Of a stretch of DNA of 64,000 bases, positions 1 through 12,534 are shown piece after piece (the first letter of the stretch is position 1; every line of letters starts with the position of its first letter). The stretch comes from Trachythela sp. YZ-2020 (Eukaryota > Cnidaria > Anthozoa > Malacalcyonacea > Clavulariidae): assembly GCA_016169945.1 (NCBI GenBank), contig JADLSH010000286.1, positions 248,001 to 312,000 on the forward strand, written 5' to 3'. Made by a program: the position numbers and the translations under genes. Below the pieces are notes generated by a model, which saw nothing but the letters and a program-made list of their open reading frames with translations, made no database searches and was not told the DNA's origin.

Positions 1-1588
1 ATTGTGATGTTTGTCAAACCCAAAAACAATCATAAACACCAATGTCTTAATTTTTGCCAGCAATTTGCCAACTAAAATGGGTTTTTATCAGAAATTTAGC
101 AGTGTGGTGCCTAATCAAATCTTGTTGTTTCATGCAGTAGTTATGCTTTAATTGTAAACTCTGTTTCATTTGACAGCAGTGGTGGTAAACTTGTTTAAAA
201 TCACATCCAAACCTCAGTTAATTAATATATGCAGCACTGAAATTTCATGCCTTTTGTTTTTAACGTGCATGCCTCCTTACTTGAATTATAGAATACTCAG
301 TGATCTGTATACAGACTCCCTATGTCATTAGCTATTACTAAACCCATTCAGTAAACGCCTAGACCTAGCTATGCTACGAGGGTGCAGGTATTGAGGCATT
401 GTAAAAACCACAATGGTCCCTCCATATATAGGCGCATAAGGCGGGGGATTAGTAGTGTCTGCGGTGCCCTCTGATATTTTTGGCCCATACACCTATGAAT
501 TTAATTTTCAGCCCCTCAATTTTCAGCTATAGTGCATAATTATGTGGTAAAATAGATAGTACTTATGGTAACCATATTTGGAAACCAGCACAACATTGCA
601 TACAGTCTGATTGTTGGTGTATGTTAAGGTCCATTATTTACAAGTTTCGCTATTTCGGCTATTACATGTTGTGATGTGGACCCTATAAACTATATATATA
701 AAGACTGTCTATACAAAGCGTATATATAGTTCTAGCTACTTAATTTGTAAAATAAATCAGTCCTAGATTGAATTGGATTCAATTCATAATATATAGAATA
801 GCATGGATTTAATACAAATATAACGCTGCATTCACGTACAGCATGTAAATTAATATTAAATATGTAAATATTAAAAAATTACTTATATATAAATAGACTT
901 ATATTGCTATAATTTTGTACGTGCAATATTCATACGCGAGTTTAATATGTACATATTTAATGACGCATTGAATCATTGATTTCAACAAAATCAAATTTTC
1001 AAATCAAGCAATTTACAATTTGCAATTAAATATTAACAATGTACATTGATTATTATGAAATCCTACCTTCAAAACGCCTCAAAAAGGGACGATTCCTCAC
1101 AAAGTTATAGTAAATCTGTAGGTATTTTCATACACTACGCGGCGGTACGCGCCTTTTCTCTTTAACACCTAGTACCAGTCCTCACTCGACATATTAGCCT
1201 TAACAACCCAATAACTTATTGCTGACAATGTTTTGATAATTACAATACTATATTGTTGATAACGTGAGGAACGGGTGATGAAACATAGGCCATAGCCACG
1301 CGCCCACGATACTTGATGAACTTTAGACTTCCCATAGCTTTCCTTTTTCTGGGTGTAGTAAATAGCCTAGCGGAATTAGTACCCTGGCTTGGCACAAAAC
1401 ATTTTCCACGGGTAAACTATGATTAATAAAAAACATTTTCCACGAGTAATTATAGTCATATAGATGAAAACGTATCAAAATGGAATCAGTTGGGAATGTC
1501 GCTTAGTATCGGTACCGCTCTTAGTCTCTTAGTCTAAAGCATGAAAGGAATCCGCTTTGGCTATCCCGTACGTTAAAATAATATATTA
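1..1588. other. Intergenic, no gene seen
   Basis: AT-rich sequence without an open frame or family motif that I can recognise. It contains short TA-rich patches near 690-730 and 840-960, and nothing else I can support. Confidence 0.6.
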
Positions 1589-1590
1589 TA

Positions 1591-2205
1591 CCGGGTGGGG
1601 CAAAAAAAAGTACGACTATTTGATTTAGTATAACTTAAAAACTAAAAGAGCTATTACACTTAATCAAGATACTTTGCATTCAGCGATGTCTAAGTTAAAT
1701 TTTGATATGTGCCATGTGTATTTTCATGAAATATTGACTGAGATAGCTGCGTTTAAACTTGAGTAAACAGTTTTGGAAGTGTCGAGAATTAGCTAAAAAG
1801 GCCTATTAAATAATTTGATAACCATTAGCATTTTACGCAAGTATTCGTTTCAATGAAGTGAAGTTGAAGTTAGAAGGCCAAATGTTAGAATAAAAGAGCA
1901 TATCTATTCAAGAAACATTTTTAACTTCAACTTCACTTCATTTAAATAATACTTACGGTAAAATGGTAACGGTTATCAAATTAGTTTAATAGGCCGTTTT
2001 TAGCTCATTCTCGACAGTTCCAAAATATTTTAGTCAAGTTTAAACGCAGCTATCTCAGTCAATATTGCATGAAAATGCACATGGCATATATTACAATTTA
2101 AGTTGGACATCGCTGAATGCAAAGAAACGTGTTTAAGTGTAATAGCTATTTTAGTTTTTAAGTTATACTAAATGAAACAGTCGTACTTTTTTTTGTCCCA
2201 CCCGG
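1591..2205. mobile_element. Foldback MITE with TA target duplication (Tc1/mariner-like)
   Basis: The outer ends are CCGGGTGGGGCAAAAAAAAG at 1591 and its near-perfect inverse ending at 2205, directly flanked by TA at 1589-1590 and 2206-2207. The two arms are about 280 bp each and can be followed base by base (for example the GTTTAAACTTGAGT and TCAATATT stretches inverted in the right arm). They meet in a short centre around 1880-1920. There is no coding capacity. The TA duplication and the ends resemble Tc1/mariner derivatives, so this is probably a non-autonomous foldback mobilised by such a transposase. Confidence 0.8.
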
Positions 2206-2207
2206 TA

Positions 2208-4043
2208 TTCCGGTTTATACTTTTTCATTCCAAAATCTTAACACATAAAGGAAATCATACTTTTAGAGTCTTTGCGCGATTTTCGAAGCAAACTAACGTA
2301 AGTAGATTTACACATTCCAGTCCTACAAACTCGGGACAAAGCGAATGAAGGTATCACGTTACCAGCATGCAGAAACTTGGCCGTAGCTCGTTTTCGGCGG
2401 GGGGGGGGGGCGGAGGTAAAGAGCCTGGATTACGATTGATGATCACAGTCTCATACCTTGTTTGCCTGTCGCAACAAGTTGCTCTTGTTGGCATTTTAAC
2501 AAATGTTTCATAGATATATTTTTTCCTAATTTGCCGATCATTATTTGTGAAAAATTCTCTGGTATTTTTACAGTTTGGCCAGCTTCTACTGTTTGTTTTG
2601 TGTAAAAATTTTGGCAGTCTATTGAAAACTTCATTTCCTAGATTACAAGAGGACTGCACTTGAATACGATTGGTTGAAAAAGGTATGTAAATCTGTGAAA
2701 ATATGCATATCATAAAGTTCAATCATCATTTGTGTTTTACAAATAGCTACAATACAACGTGCTGCAAAGTGATTTGAATATGTAAAACGTTGCTCGAAGA
2801 ACAATTATAGTTTTGGCACGGTTGACTCAAAGGGCACGGTTGATTACAAGGAACATAATTGATTTCAAAATGAATATACTTTGATTACATTGCAATACGA
2901 TTATTACATGACAAGGTATCGCCATATCTAATTTTTTCCCTTTCATTTCAACAAATTTATTAAAGTTATAATGGCAATTAATGAACCGTTAATATTGTAT
3001 AATCACTAATAATGTTCTTTTTTCAATTCCTCTTAATATCTCACATCTGCATCTCTCTCTTGTTCTTTGTTATCTTGGCCTTTAAACAAATACTTGAGCC
3101 TATAGAAACAGGCGGAAAACATATGAGCTTACCTGTTTATTTACATGTTACTATACACTACACACAATGTCAACAGTTTCACAATATTTACAGAAAGGAA
3201 TATTTACTGCAGTTGGCGAATTTTACTCCATTTTCGGGACTATATCAAAATTTCCCGAGGGTCATGCCCCTTGATAGTAACTTCACGCCTTCAGCAATCG
3301 CTAGAGCCTAACCCCCAACAATTTCGTGATGAAGTCAAAAGTCCCCCCCCCCCATTCTGTTTAGCTGGCCACACCACCAGAATAGACCAGTTCTTAGTTA
3401 CAACTGGGCTTTATTCAAATAACACACTCAAGGAAAATAAAAACATGTAGCTGAGACTGAAAGAACTAAAGTATGCGTGTCAGCATTTAACACCTTTTGC
3501 ACTATATATATTTCATGATTCATTATTTTTCCTCATTCAGTTGGATCATAGTCAATTGAGATATTGTCTGGAAACTCGGCAAACTTCGAAGCGTCAATAC
3601 TGAGGAACAATTGACTTGTTTATCAATACGACTTCGCCGTGCACAAATCTTTTGAAATTTTGCCTATCAGAGTTGCGCTTGAGTGATTTGAATAGACGTT
3701 TGCCAAGACAGCTTCACAACATTGATCCAGGCCTTTTTCGCGCGGTTTTAGTAAGTATATTCTCCGAATTGTGTTGAAACATGTTTGAAAAAGCCGTCAA
3801 AATGTCAAGAGCAAAGCATTGTTGAAATTTCGTTTTGCTCTGTTATTTATTCGTTTTGATTCACTGCGGTTGAATTCGCCGCTTGCAACTCCAAACATTC
3901 TTAGAAGGCCTGTTGATATAATCCCATTTCCCGAGACGTCTCACATATTGAAGCATTTTTGATGAAATTAAACAAGAGTGTAATATCATGGAAAAGTCAA
4001 AAGTCATTCGATGTTGAAGAAAACTATATGTTATTAACGAGAT
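2208..4043. other. Intergenic, no gene seen
   Basis: Only a G-run at 2400-2411, a C-run near 3344 and a dispersed repeat at 2695-2840 stand out. The open frames here (such as 3012-3311, plus) have no recognisable composition or motif and I do not call them. Confidence 0.5.
2695..2840 (+). repeat. Dispersed repeat, second copy at 36603-36745
   Basis: About 145 bp with a clear second copy in the same orientation at 36603-36745. Shared landmarks are AAAATATGCATAT, TCAATCATCATTT, GTGATTTGAATA and AAACGTTGCTCGAAGAACAA. The motif CATGTAGCTGAGACTG also occurs near both (3445 and 36580). It has no coding sense. It is an unnamed interspersed family, probably longer than the visible match. Confidence 0.7.
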
Positions 4044-4091
4044 TCATGTTTTAATATGAGTAGCAACATTAAATAGAATCAAGTACAATAC

Positions 4092-5939
4092 CTCTGTCAG
4101 ATCATCCGTTTTCTCCTTTGCTGAAGATGAAGGTCTCTCTCCACTGCCATTGGAATTGGGTGATGTTGACATCTCACAACTGCGTTCGCGTGTCTCTGTG
4201 GTCTTATCATTATCTATGGCGGGTGTAGACATTTCACCACTGCCTTCGCGTGTCTCTGTGATCTTTTCATTATCTACGGTGCGTGTAGACGGCATTTCAC
4301 CACTACCTTCGCGTGTCTCTGTGGTCTTATCTTTATCAACGGTGGTTGTAGACATTTCACCACTGCCTTCGCGTGTCTCTGTGGTCTTTTCATTATCTAT
4401 GGTGGGTGTGGACATTTCACCACTGCCTTCGTGTGTCTCTGTGATCTTGTCATTATCTATGGTGGGTGTAGACATCTCACCACTGACTTCGGGTATCTCT
4501 GTGATCTTGTCATTATCTATGGTGGGTGTAGACATTTCACCACTGCCTTCGCGTGTCTCTGTGGTCTTGTCATTATCTATGGTGGGTGTAGACATTTCAC
4601 CACTGCCTTCGCGTGTCTCTGTGGTCTTATCTTTATCAACGGTGGGTGTAGACATTTCACCACTGCCTTCGCGTGTCTCTGTGATCTTGTCATTATCTAT
4701 GGTGGGTGTAGACATTTCACCACTGCCTTCGCGTGTCTCTGTGATCTTGTCATTATCTATGGTGGGTGTAGACATTTCACCACTGCCTTCGCGTGTCTCT
4801 GTGATCTTGTCATTATCTATGGTGGTTGTAGACATTTCACCACTGCCTTCGCGTGTCTCTGTGATCTTGTCATTATCTATGGTGAGTGTAGACATTTTAC
4901 CACTGCCTTCGCGTGTCTCTGTGATCTTGTCATTATCTATGGTGAGTGTAGACATTTCACCACTGCCTTCGCGTGTCTCTGTGATCTTGTCATTATCTAC
5001 GGTGGGTGTAGACATTTCACCACTGCCTTCGCGTGTCTCTATGATCTTGTCATTATCTATGGTGGTTGTAGACATTTCACCACTGCCTTCGCGTGTCTCT
5101 GTGATCTTGTCATTATCTATGGTGGGTGTAGACATTTCACCACTGCCTTCGGGTGTCTCTGTGATCTTGTCATAATCTATGGTGGGTGTAGACATTTCAC
5201 CACTACCTTCGGCTGTCCGGGTGGTCTTGTCATTATCTATGGTGGGTGTAGACATTTCACCACTGCCTTCGCGTGTCTCTGTGATCTTGTCATTATCTAT
5301 GGTGGGTGTAGACATTTCACCACTTCCTTCGGACGTCTCTGTGGTCTTGTCATTATCTATGGTGGATGTAGACATCTCACCACTGCCTTCGGGTGTCTCT
5401 ATGATCTTGTCTTTATCTATGGTGGGTGTAGACATTTCACCACTGCCTTCGCGTGTCTCTATGATCTTGTCATTATCTATGGTGGGTGTAGATATTTCAC
5501 CACTACCTTCGGCTGTCCGGGTGGTCTTGTCATTATCTATGGTGGGTGTAGACATCTCACCACTGCCTTCGCGTGTCTCTGTGATCTTGTCATTATCTAT
5601 GGTGGGTGTAGACATTTCACCACTGCCTTCGCGTGTCTCTGTGATCTTGTCATTATCTATGGTGGGTGTAGACATCTCACCACTTCCTTCGGGCGTCTCT
5701 GTGGTCTTGTCATTATCTATGGTGGATGTAGACATCTCACCACTGCCTTCGGGTGTCTCTATGATCTTGTCTTTATCTATGGTGGGTGTAGACATTTCAC
5801 CACCGCCTTCGGATATCCCGGTAGTCTTGTCATTATCTATGGTGGGTGTAGACGTCTCAGCGCTGCCTTCGGATGGGTCAGTTTCAGGTAATGGTGGTGT
5901 AGAAACTTTTTTCATCAGTTCTTGCCATTTTGTTGGAAT
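4092..5939 (-). CDS. Large repeat-coding exon of a mucin/proteoglycan-like protein
   Basis: The minus frame is open across the whole array. It consists of about 28-29 tandem copies of a 20-residue unit (60 bp) running roughly ST-PTIDNDKITETREGSGEM. Most units hold a Ser-Gly pair between acidic residues (EGSGE), the known context for glycosaminoglycan attachment, next to a Ser/Thr/Pro stretch suited to O-glycosylation. The frame has no obvious own start: upstream of the first Met it reads on (PTKWQEL) to a possible acceptor (TTTGACAG before 5939), and downstream it reaches a possible donor (GAG then GTATTG at 4092). I therefore infer an internal exon of a larger gene, with neighbouring exons unidentified. 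No signal peptide or folded domain is visible in this exon. An extracellular or surface role is inferred. The reading frames on the other strand are by-products of a repeat unit divisible by three. Confidence 0.6.
4160..5890. repeat. 60-bp coding minisatellite
   Basis: Tandem array of 60-bp units with very low divergence in the 4500-5100 part and more variants toward 5200-5850. One unit near 4285 carries an extra codon. A higher-order duplication is visible: variant units with GGCTGTCCGGGTGG occur at about 5211 and 5511, and units with the ACTTCCTTCGG variant at about 5323 and 5683. A block of five to six units was therefore duplicated. Confidence 0.9.
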
Positions 5940-6109
5940 CTGTCAAAGCAATATATCTTTAATCTGTGTAATAAAATCAGATTATTTTATCTTAATTTAC
6001 AGTTGTCACTGTGTTGTTTTATGCAAGGTAGAAGCGAGCATGGGGAGATAGATTATTTTTATAACGTACAACTTCCAAAGGGTTGCCGGTCCTAAAGAGT
6101 GTTATTTAA

Positions 6110-9100
6110 AGGACATTGGCAACGAAAATTTTTATTGCCTATATCTTTCAGGCTTACCTACGGAATACTTAATTTCGTATTTTCGCTTGTCTACTGCATT
6201 TAGTTCTTGAGAAAATTATGAAAATGTTCGGCAGTTGTCCGCCATTTTGAAAAAATCCTGATATGCTAATTTATGCATGAACACATTTTGTGACGTCATT
6301 AGTAGGGTTCCGCAAATATAACAATATAAGATATATCGCATTTAACGCGTTCTAAGAACATTTTGTCAAAAAAATTACAGATATACGACGACTTATATTA
6401 AATAATTGTGTAACAATTGAGTACCACTTGTCTGCGGATATTTTTACGACAGTATTTGAAATATACGCGAATAGATTTGATTCCATTCGAGTATTATATT
6501 CTGCCGCATGTTTCAACACACATATCATATACTCCAAATGAATATATACTTGTTGTGTAGCAGAAATAATCTGTGCTTATTAGCGAAAAGGCTCCACTAT
6601 GAAATATTATTATTTAAACGCATTTTTATACAACAAATATCGAACAAAATGCGACCGGCGATACCTAACATTAGACTTTGCATTGAAAAGTTTCTATACT
6701 ATAGACTACAGTTTACACTAGCGCTGTCCATTAAATGACATTGGCAACGAATTGTGTATTACCACGCGTGGTAAACTTTGCAGCAAAATACATGGCAGAA
6801 ACGTTTTAATAAGCGTATAACATGTTTCTACCACTGCCATTAATATTATCTCTTCCAACTCCGTGTGAAATAAACGCATAAAATGGAAAACAACAAAGAA
6901 AATTCTGATACAATATTACCGGCATCAATAATTGTCTTTATCTCTTGAATGGCTCGCTAGATAAATGCGTAAAAATTGCTCAAATTCCAAAACAATCAAA
7001 TCGGCTTCCATGTGCTTAAATTTCTCTATCAGTGCGTTCACATAACAGTTCCAATTGTTATTGAAAATACAACAGTAACGAAAATAATCACAATATGCAT
7101 GGTCAAATATATCATATCTGGCTGGCGCAATATAGATTCAAAATACACAAGCATGCATAAAACCCCAAAAATCTAAATAGTTTGAGCTACAGCACTCCTT
7201 TCAATACAGTTGGACAGTCTAGTATAAAGAAGCGCTATTACACAACAAACTACAAATAACATGCATACTTAATTCGTAAGACATAATATATTGTCTTATA
7301 TATAATCATAATTGATATGTACAATAATAATAATAATAATAATCTTTATTCATCAAATACCAATACATGCAGGCACATATGAAATTACATGAAAAAGATA
7401 CAAAACGTATCGTTATAATAACTATAAAATATTGTAAGATTATAAAATATATCACACTCTTTATATTATACATAATAATATGCATGTTTACGCAATGTAC
7501 TGTTTATCATATAATAGGAGAATATCATGAAAATATTTTGCTATTTAATATTTGGTACTTATAATGGACTTATCGTGAATATTTAAAATATATAAGAACA
7601 AATTATTTGTATCAAATAAGCGGAAAGAGCTATTGATACTATATAAATTATTTAAAAACGTGTTTCGAGTTTCTGCAATTTTTTTATTGGAGCATGACAT
7701 TAAGTAGTGGAATTCATCTCCAATTTCATTCGATTGACATACAGTACAAAATAAAATCCTTTCATCGTATGGCGTTTTATTATGTCGGCCATATTCAACG
7801 GGTAGTTTGTGTGCGGATATTCTCATTTTTGTTATTGCTTGACGATGTTTAACATTACATACTTCATGGAGATATTTTTCAAATACAAATTTATTCTTAA
7901 CTTGTGCGAGGGTTCTTAATTTACCACTGTAACGACTTTGTTCAATCTGATCTTTCCAGAAATCAGTGAAGTAGGCAAATAACTTATTTTTTAAATATTT
8001 ACCTAGATTATGTAAACTTTCAAGTGGGAGAGAAATACCGTTTAGTGATTCCAAATCACATATTTTTAAGACATAGTTTGTGAATTTAATAGCCTGAGTA
8101 TTTGATCGGATATTAAAACTCGCTGTCTCTCCTACAAGAGTATTCATATAATCCGGAGTTTCAATTCGTATCCAATACTTTGTCACTAAAGTAGAGATCT
8201 GTACTATTAGAGGAACTTTACCCAGTTCACCATATACTGCTAGGTTTGTACTCTTAGAGTGGACTCCGAGTATACGTTTAAAAAATTTCAACTGTAATGA
8301 TTCCAGTTTATTTACCATATTGAAAAATCTCTTTTGGAAGAGTTTATGAAACCAAGAGATTTTACCTAATAAACCTACACCCCAGCTTTCACAACCATAT
8401 AATAAAACTGGAACCACCATTGAAGAAAATAGTTTTAGTAAAGTTTTAATCGGTATATTCTCTGCATTTAAAAGTTTAACAGGTAGTATTAAACAACTTA
8501 GGTATATCATAGATGAAGAGGTTAAACAAAGTTGGACTTAGATTACATCCTTGTTTCACACCAATATGGGATTGAAAGAATGGGGTGACACCTTGTTCGA
8601 GCTTAACCGCTGATTTAACAGAGAAGTACATGTTTAGTAAAATTGTGATAAATTTTCTGCTACATCCGTAGTTTATCAGTTTAAAAAATAAACCTTCTCG
8701 CCAGACACTATCGTATGCTTTCCTGAAGTCTACAAAACATGTAAACATGGGTTTTCGTCTTAATTTATAATTGTCTATCAATGTTTTAAGAACGAGCAGA
8801 TGATCAGACGTTCGAAATCCATGTCTAAAACCTACTTGGTACTTGTTCAAAATACTGTTTTCTTCCAGAAAAAGATTCAAACATGCGTTAAGAATTGAAG
8901 TGAAAAATTTCCCTAAACAGCTAGAGATGCATATGCCTCTGTAATTTCCAGGATCAGTTTTGTTTCCGGATTTGTGTATAGGAGTAATAAGGCCTTCCGA
9001 CCATATTTTTGGAAAAACTCCACTAGATAAAATCTTATTAAATAATTTCACATAGTGAGGAGCTAAACTAATAGATGATGTATTATAAACGGCACACCGT

Positions 9101-10050
9101 GATTAATTATATTATATACTGTAAAGAAACTCGCTACATTTTCAGAAAATATTTTCCTATTTTACTTGCTGCCAGAGAACAGTTATATCTGGCTTGTTTC
9201 TATAAACTAATTATATGTACTAAATAATGTATATACGACCAATTGACATGTATACGACAGGCGAAAGCACTCATATTTCCCGTCAAAACAATACAAGCAC
9301 AGTCTGCCTATAGGCATATGCTCACAATTTCATATATTAATTGTTTGAAAAAATATTCTTCAATAAACTCTAGAACTTAAATATAAATCTATTTCAATAT
9401 AATAGTACTCTTATCCAACAATTCTGCACTAGATTTCCTTTTCAGTAACATTTTAAGGCTTGAACCTGTCTCAGTCACTCAGTGTCTCGAGTTAATATAA
9501 CATTTCATCCATCTTTTCTTGTGTCTTCGTTTAAAGAGTGTATTCTAACTACAACACGTGGTTCTTTAAACTTTTTGCAGAGTATATGACCATTTATCTT
9601 TCTCGTTAAATTTCAATTTACACAAAATTCTATAGCTTCAATAATACCCAATCATCCTCAAACGCGTCAGACAAATCCACGCTGTAGTGCAGAATCGTTG
9701 CAAAATCCGCCACTCCTTTCCTTCCCACTCGCTTCCCTAGTTCCCTTGCCTGGTTATGAGAATTTCTGTTCATTATGACGCTCAAAATAACATATTTTAG
9801 TTAACACATAACCTTCGCGCAATATAAATCTCTATGTTGTTTTGAACGCAACCCTGCTAATGACGTCAAAAAGGTCATTGACCCCAAAGATAATTTTTTC
9901 AAGATGGCGGCCGATGAGCAAATTTTATCAAACTTTACTTGCATTTTACTCGCAAACAAAAATGTTTCAGAAGAAACTGGTAACATTCTCATAGTTAGGT
10001 GGGCCACTAAGATTAAATAAGCCAATAAAAATTTTCGTTGCCAATGTCCT
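6110..10050. mobile_element. TTAA-flanked non-autonomous element (piggyBac-type target)
   Basis: Inverted ends beginning AGGACATTGGCAACGAAAAT lie at 6110 and, inverted, end at 10050. They are flanked by TTAA at 6106-6109 and 10051-10054. A partial third copy of the end (TGACATTGGCAACGAA) sits at about 6737. TTAA duplication is the hallmark of piggyBac-type insertion, but no transposase frame is visible. The interior carries a 5'-truncated LINE (7322-9095), which explains much of the length. Both subterminal parts also contain a TGACGTCA-type stretch in inverse orientation (6290, 9861). Confidence 0.7.
7322..9095 (-). pseudogene. LINE reverse transcriptase, palm region deleted
   Basis: Non-LTR retrotransposon ORF2 remnant in two frames. 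The first part (about 9093-8476) has typical RT motifs: LITPIHKSG, NYRGIC, FVDFRKAYDSVW and GVKQGCNLSPTLFNLF. The second part (8510-7545) is the thumb and C-terminal region with LLYGCESWG and LQLKFFKRILGVHSK. It ends in a Cys/His cluster (CTVC, later H and C) as found at LINE C-termini. The segment that should carry the catalytic YADD box is missing: the frame passes straight from FNLFIYDIPKLFNTTC to KLLNAENIP with a frameshift, so the copy is dead. The 3' end shows AATAAA and an (ATT)n tail at 7322-7345. The 5' end is truncated near 9095. It lies inside the TTAA element. The fragment at 38122-38480 belongs to the same family. The clade is uncertain. Confidence 0.85.
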
Positions 10051-10054
10051 TTAA

Positions 10055-10955
10055 GGTTTAACTTAGAATTGAAATTTTGATGACGTCATAATTTTTAATG
10101 TTAGTTAAGGAAGGAAAATATATACCTAACTTACTACGAAATGGCAGTCAATAAAATAAAAGCGAAAGAAAAATCATGCATAGTGCTTAAGTAACTCACA
10201 CCAGTTTAAGCTACAAAGCGAGAACGTCATTTATGCCATATTTCGAGGTAAAACTTGCTCCAATTAGTAATTTAAGATGGAATTGCAGCGTGTACTATCC
10301 TATACGCCTGATCAAATGTTTTTAATACGTCTTCATGTTCATATGTGTTTGTTAGAAATAACAGATTCAATATATGTAATTATTGTCGTTGTTGATAAGC
10401 GACAAATGACCTTTTGCCACAACAAGAAAAGAAAAAGATTTAAAATAAGATCAAATTCATTTTATAAGGACTAGTATTTGCAAAATTATTAAGCATAAAA
10501 GATGGACTCTGAATGGGTAGTGTGCTTTTACTAGGTAAAAATGAATCTTGTGCTGATTGCTGATAAAATTGAATAAATCAATTGCATAGAAAATTTTCTG
10601 AATTACTGGAGCATTATATACGCATAGCCTCGACTTCATTCTCGGATTTCTTCTGAATTTTATTCGCGTAATGTTTGAAGTTCGTGATGCCGCAAAATCG
10701 GCTAAATATGTAAATCATATGTAAGCTATAATCACTCCTTATCGATAACTGTCTTCGTTTTTGCTGCACTGTATTTATAAGGTTAAGGTAAATGAACTGA
10801 ATGAAAAATGTCATGTTCACACGATCCGATTTGTCGGATCCGATTCTCCCCTTGACGTATGTGATTTACTGGATTTGCTGACAAGAGTAGAATGGCGAAG
10901 AATGTAGTTGTTGGCTTGTTGCTGTATTGTGTGAAATCACACACACAACATCGCG
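10055..10955. other. Intergenic, no gene seen
   Basis: AT-rich sequence with no supported gene. Near 10820-10850 a short inverted GATCCGATTTGTCGGATC occurs just upstream of the LINE ORF1 frame. Confidence 0.5.
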
Positions 10956-12290
10956 GTGTGCAGATGTGTCGCACCGAGTGATCAAGAAAATTGTCACAAT
11001 GGTGGTGTATTTTCGAACTTTCTAACGTTTTTAACAAATGAAAATCTTTTAAATCTTTATTATGACGGGAAGAGAATTAAATGGGACGGAGATCTAGCAT
11101 TATTGAAACAAATAACTTCTGAAAGTTTTCGCCTTGAGGGAGAATGGACATCGCCTGGCGGTAGAGCAAAGAAATTTACAAGCTCAAACGTTGAACCCAG
11201 TTTTACGTGGTATCCAGGAAAACAAAACTCGTTGAACTTTCAAGGTATGGACGGCTACGCACTACGAAACGAATGCGAAAGATATTGTGAAGCGAAGTCG
11301 AAGCAAAGTAAATCAGAAAGAGAGACTTTAAGCGAACGTTTTAGTACCGACGATAACAATACCGCTAACAAAGGTCAAACCCCTGGCCCTGCTGTTACTT
11401 GCCTCGAGCCGTCTGGCCTAACTACGGACAAACCTATAAGAAATTTAAACCCAAATTCTGACCAAGCAAATAGTCTATCGAAAAAGTTTGGCGGGTCACT
11501 CTCAAACACCCCAGATGGCCGTGTTGACGGTATTCTTTTTCATGCAAATTCTGAAATGTCTAGCCATGCATCAGTTCACCTAGATTCAAAATTTAACCAC
11601 AACATTGACAATAGCAATAATTTCTCACAAGAGTCAGGCGAACCTGCCAAAAATAAGTGTACCGGGTGCATAGCTTTACAAGAAAAATTTGAAGAAATGA
11701 CTTTAAATATTTAAATTCTGACATCTAGGACAGACAGTTTGCAAGCTTACGTAAATAGCCACGAACCTACCTTGCCACTAGAGAATTATATAGCGCAAAT
11801 AAAGAAATTAGATCACGAGCTTAAGGAAATTAAACATAAAAATAAACAGCTAGATGATGAGGTGTCCGTACTGAAACGAAAATATAATGAAGAAAACTTA
11901 AGTCAGACCTCTTGTGCGCAATCGGACTGTAAGAAGGCCAGTAAACAAAACGTATGTGTTCACGAGCAAGGACGAATAAAATATCGGGAAAATCAACGAA
12001 GCACTTCAATAAAAGCTCATGACAAAGCGATTCTGAATCGGAACAATACTAAGTTAAATGCAAATAATCAAGTTATAACACCAAAAACAAAGCCCACACT
12101 TAACGAACCTTCCAATCTAAATATATCCCAACAACAAAATCATAAAGGAAATTTCAGTCACATGCACAAAATTGTCAAAGAAAAAGCTGACCTCAACCCT
12201 CCTTACGAAGTTCAACCCATGTGTCAAACATCTGGATTGTTGGGTCGTTTACCTTTAAGTGAAACACCAATGGATGAAAGCATTGACTAA
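10956..12290 (+). pseudogene. LINE ORF1-like protein with coiled coil, one in-frame stop
   Basis: One continuous frame of 445 codons, including a single internal TAA at 11712-11714 and the terminal stop. The N-terminal part (FLTNENLLNLYYDG, then LEGEWTSPGGRAKKF and FTWYPGKQNSLNF) matches, residue pattern by residue pattern, the broken ORF1 of the minus-strand LINE at 14.06-17.2 kb (LNGNWS, APGGDKKLF, ITWRKNKSILSL). I therefore assign it to the same ORF1 family. After the stop comes a heptad-like coiled coil (IAQIKKLDHELKEIKHKNKQ) and a low-complexity Asn/Gln/Lys tail. ORF1 proteins of this type bind the element RNA; that role is known of the class and is not shown here. No endonuclease or RT follows on this strand. 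The single stop makes it either a young dead copy or an ORF1-only insertion. Confidence 0.65.
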
Positions 12291-12359
12291 GTCAAAACCT
12301 TTACTAAAGTCAGCAAAAATTGCTCAGACTGAGCAGCCGCCTCGGTCAAGGGTTTCCAG

Positions 12360-12531
12360 GACATTGTGTAGTAGGAAGACCCCCCCACACCTTCTCGGAA
12401 AATTGACAATTTGTCGGAAATTTTGACCTAAAAAGGGCTAAAAACAGCCTATTTTGGGTGTAAATGGGGGGTTTGTCGGAAATTTAGGAGGCTTTGCCCC
12501 CTCACCGGAAAACGTGAATTTCCGCCACTGA
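12360..12531. repeat. Partial hAT-like element end
   Basis: The motif TTTCCGCCACTG ends at 12531 and resembles the inverse of a hAT terminus (CAGTGGCGG...). It is preceded by the G/C-run-rich, GTCGGAAATTT-repeated interior typical of the other hAT-type elements here. The opposite end and a target duplication were not found. Confidence 0.35.
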
Positions 12532-12534
12532 GGG

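Noticed and set aside
3012..3450. Two overlapping plus-strand frames of about 100 codons
   Set aside because: No motif or convincing composition, and they overlap each other in different frames.
4150..6051. Long plus-strand open frames over the 60-bp array (4150-5175, 4431-5891, 5179-6051)
   Set aside because: They are forced by a repeat unit divisible by three. The minus frame has the more protein-like, acidic Ser/Thr composition and plausible exon borders.
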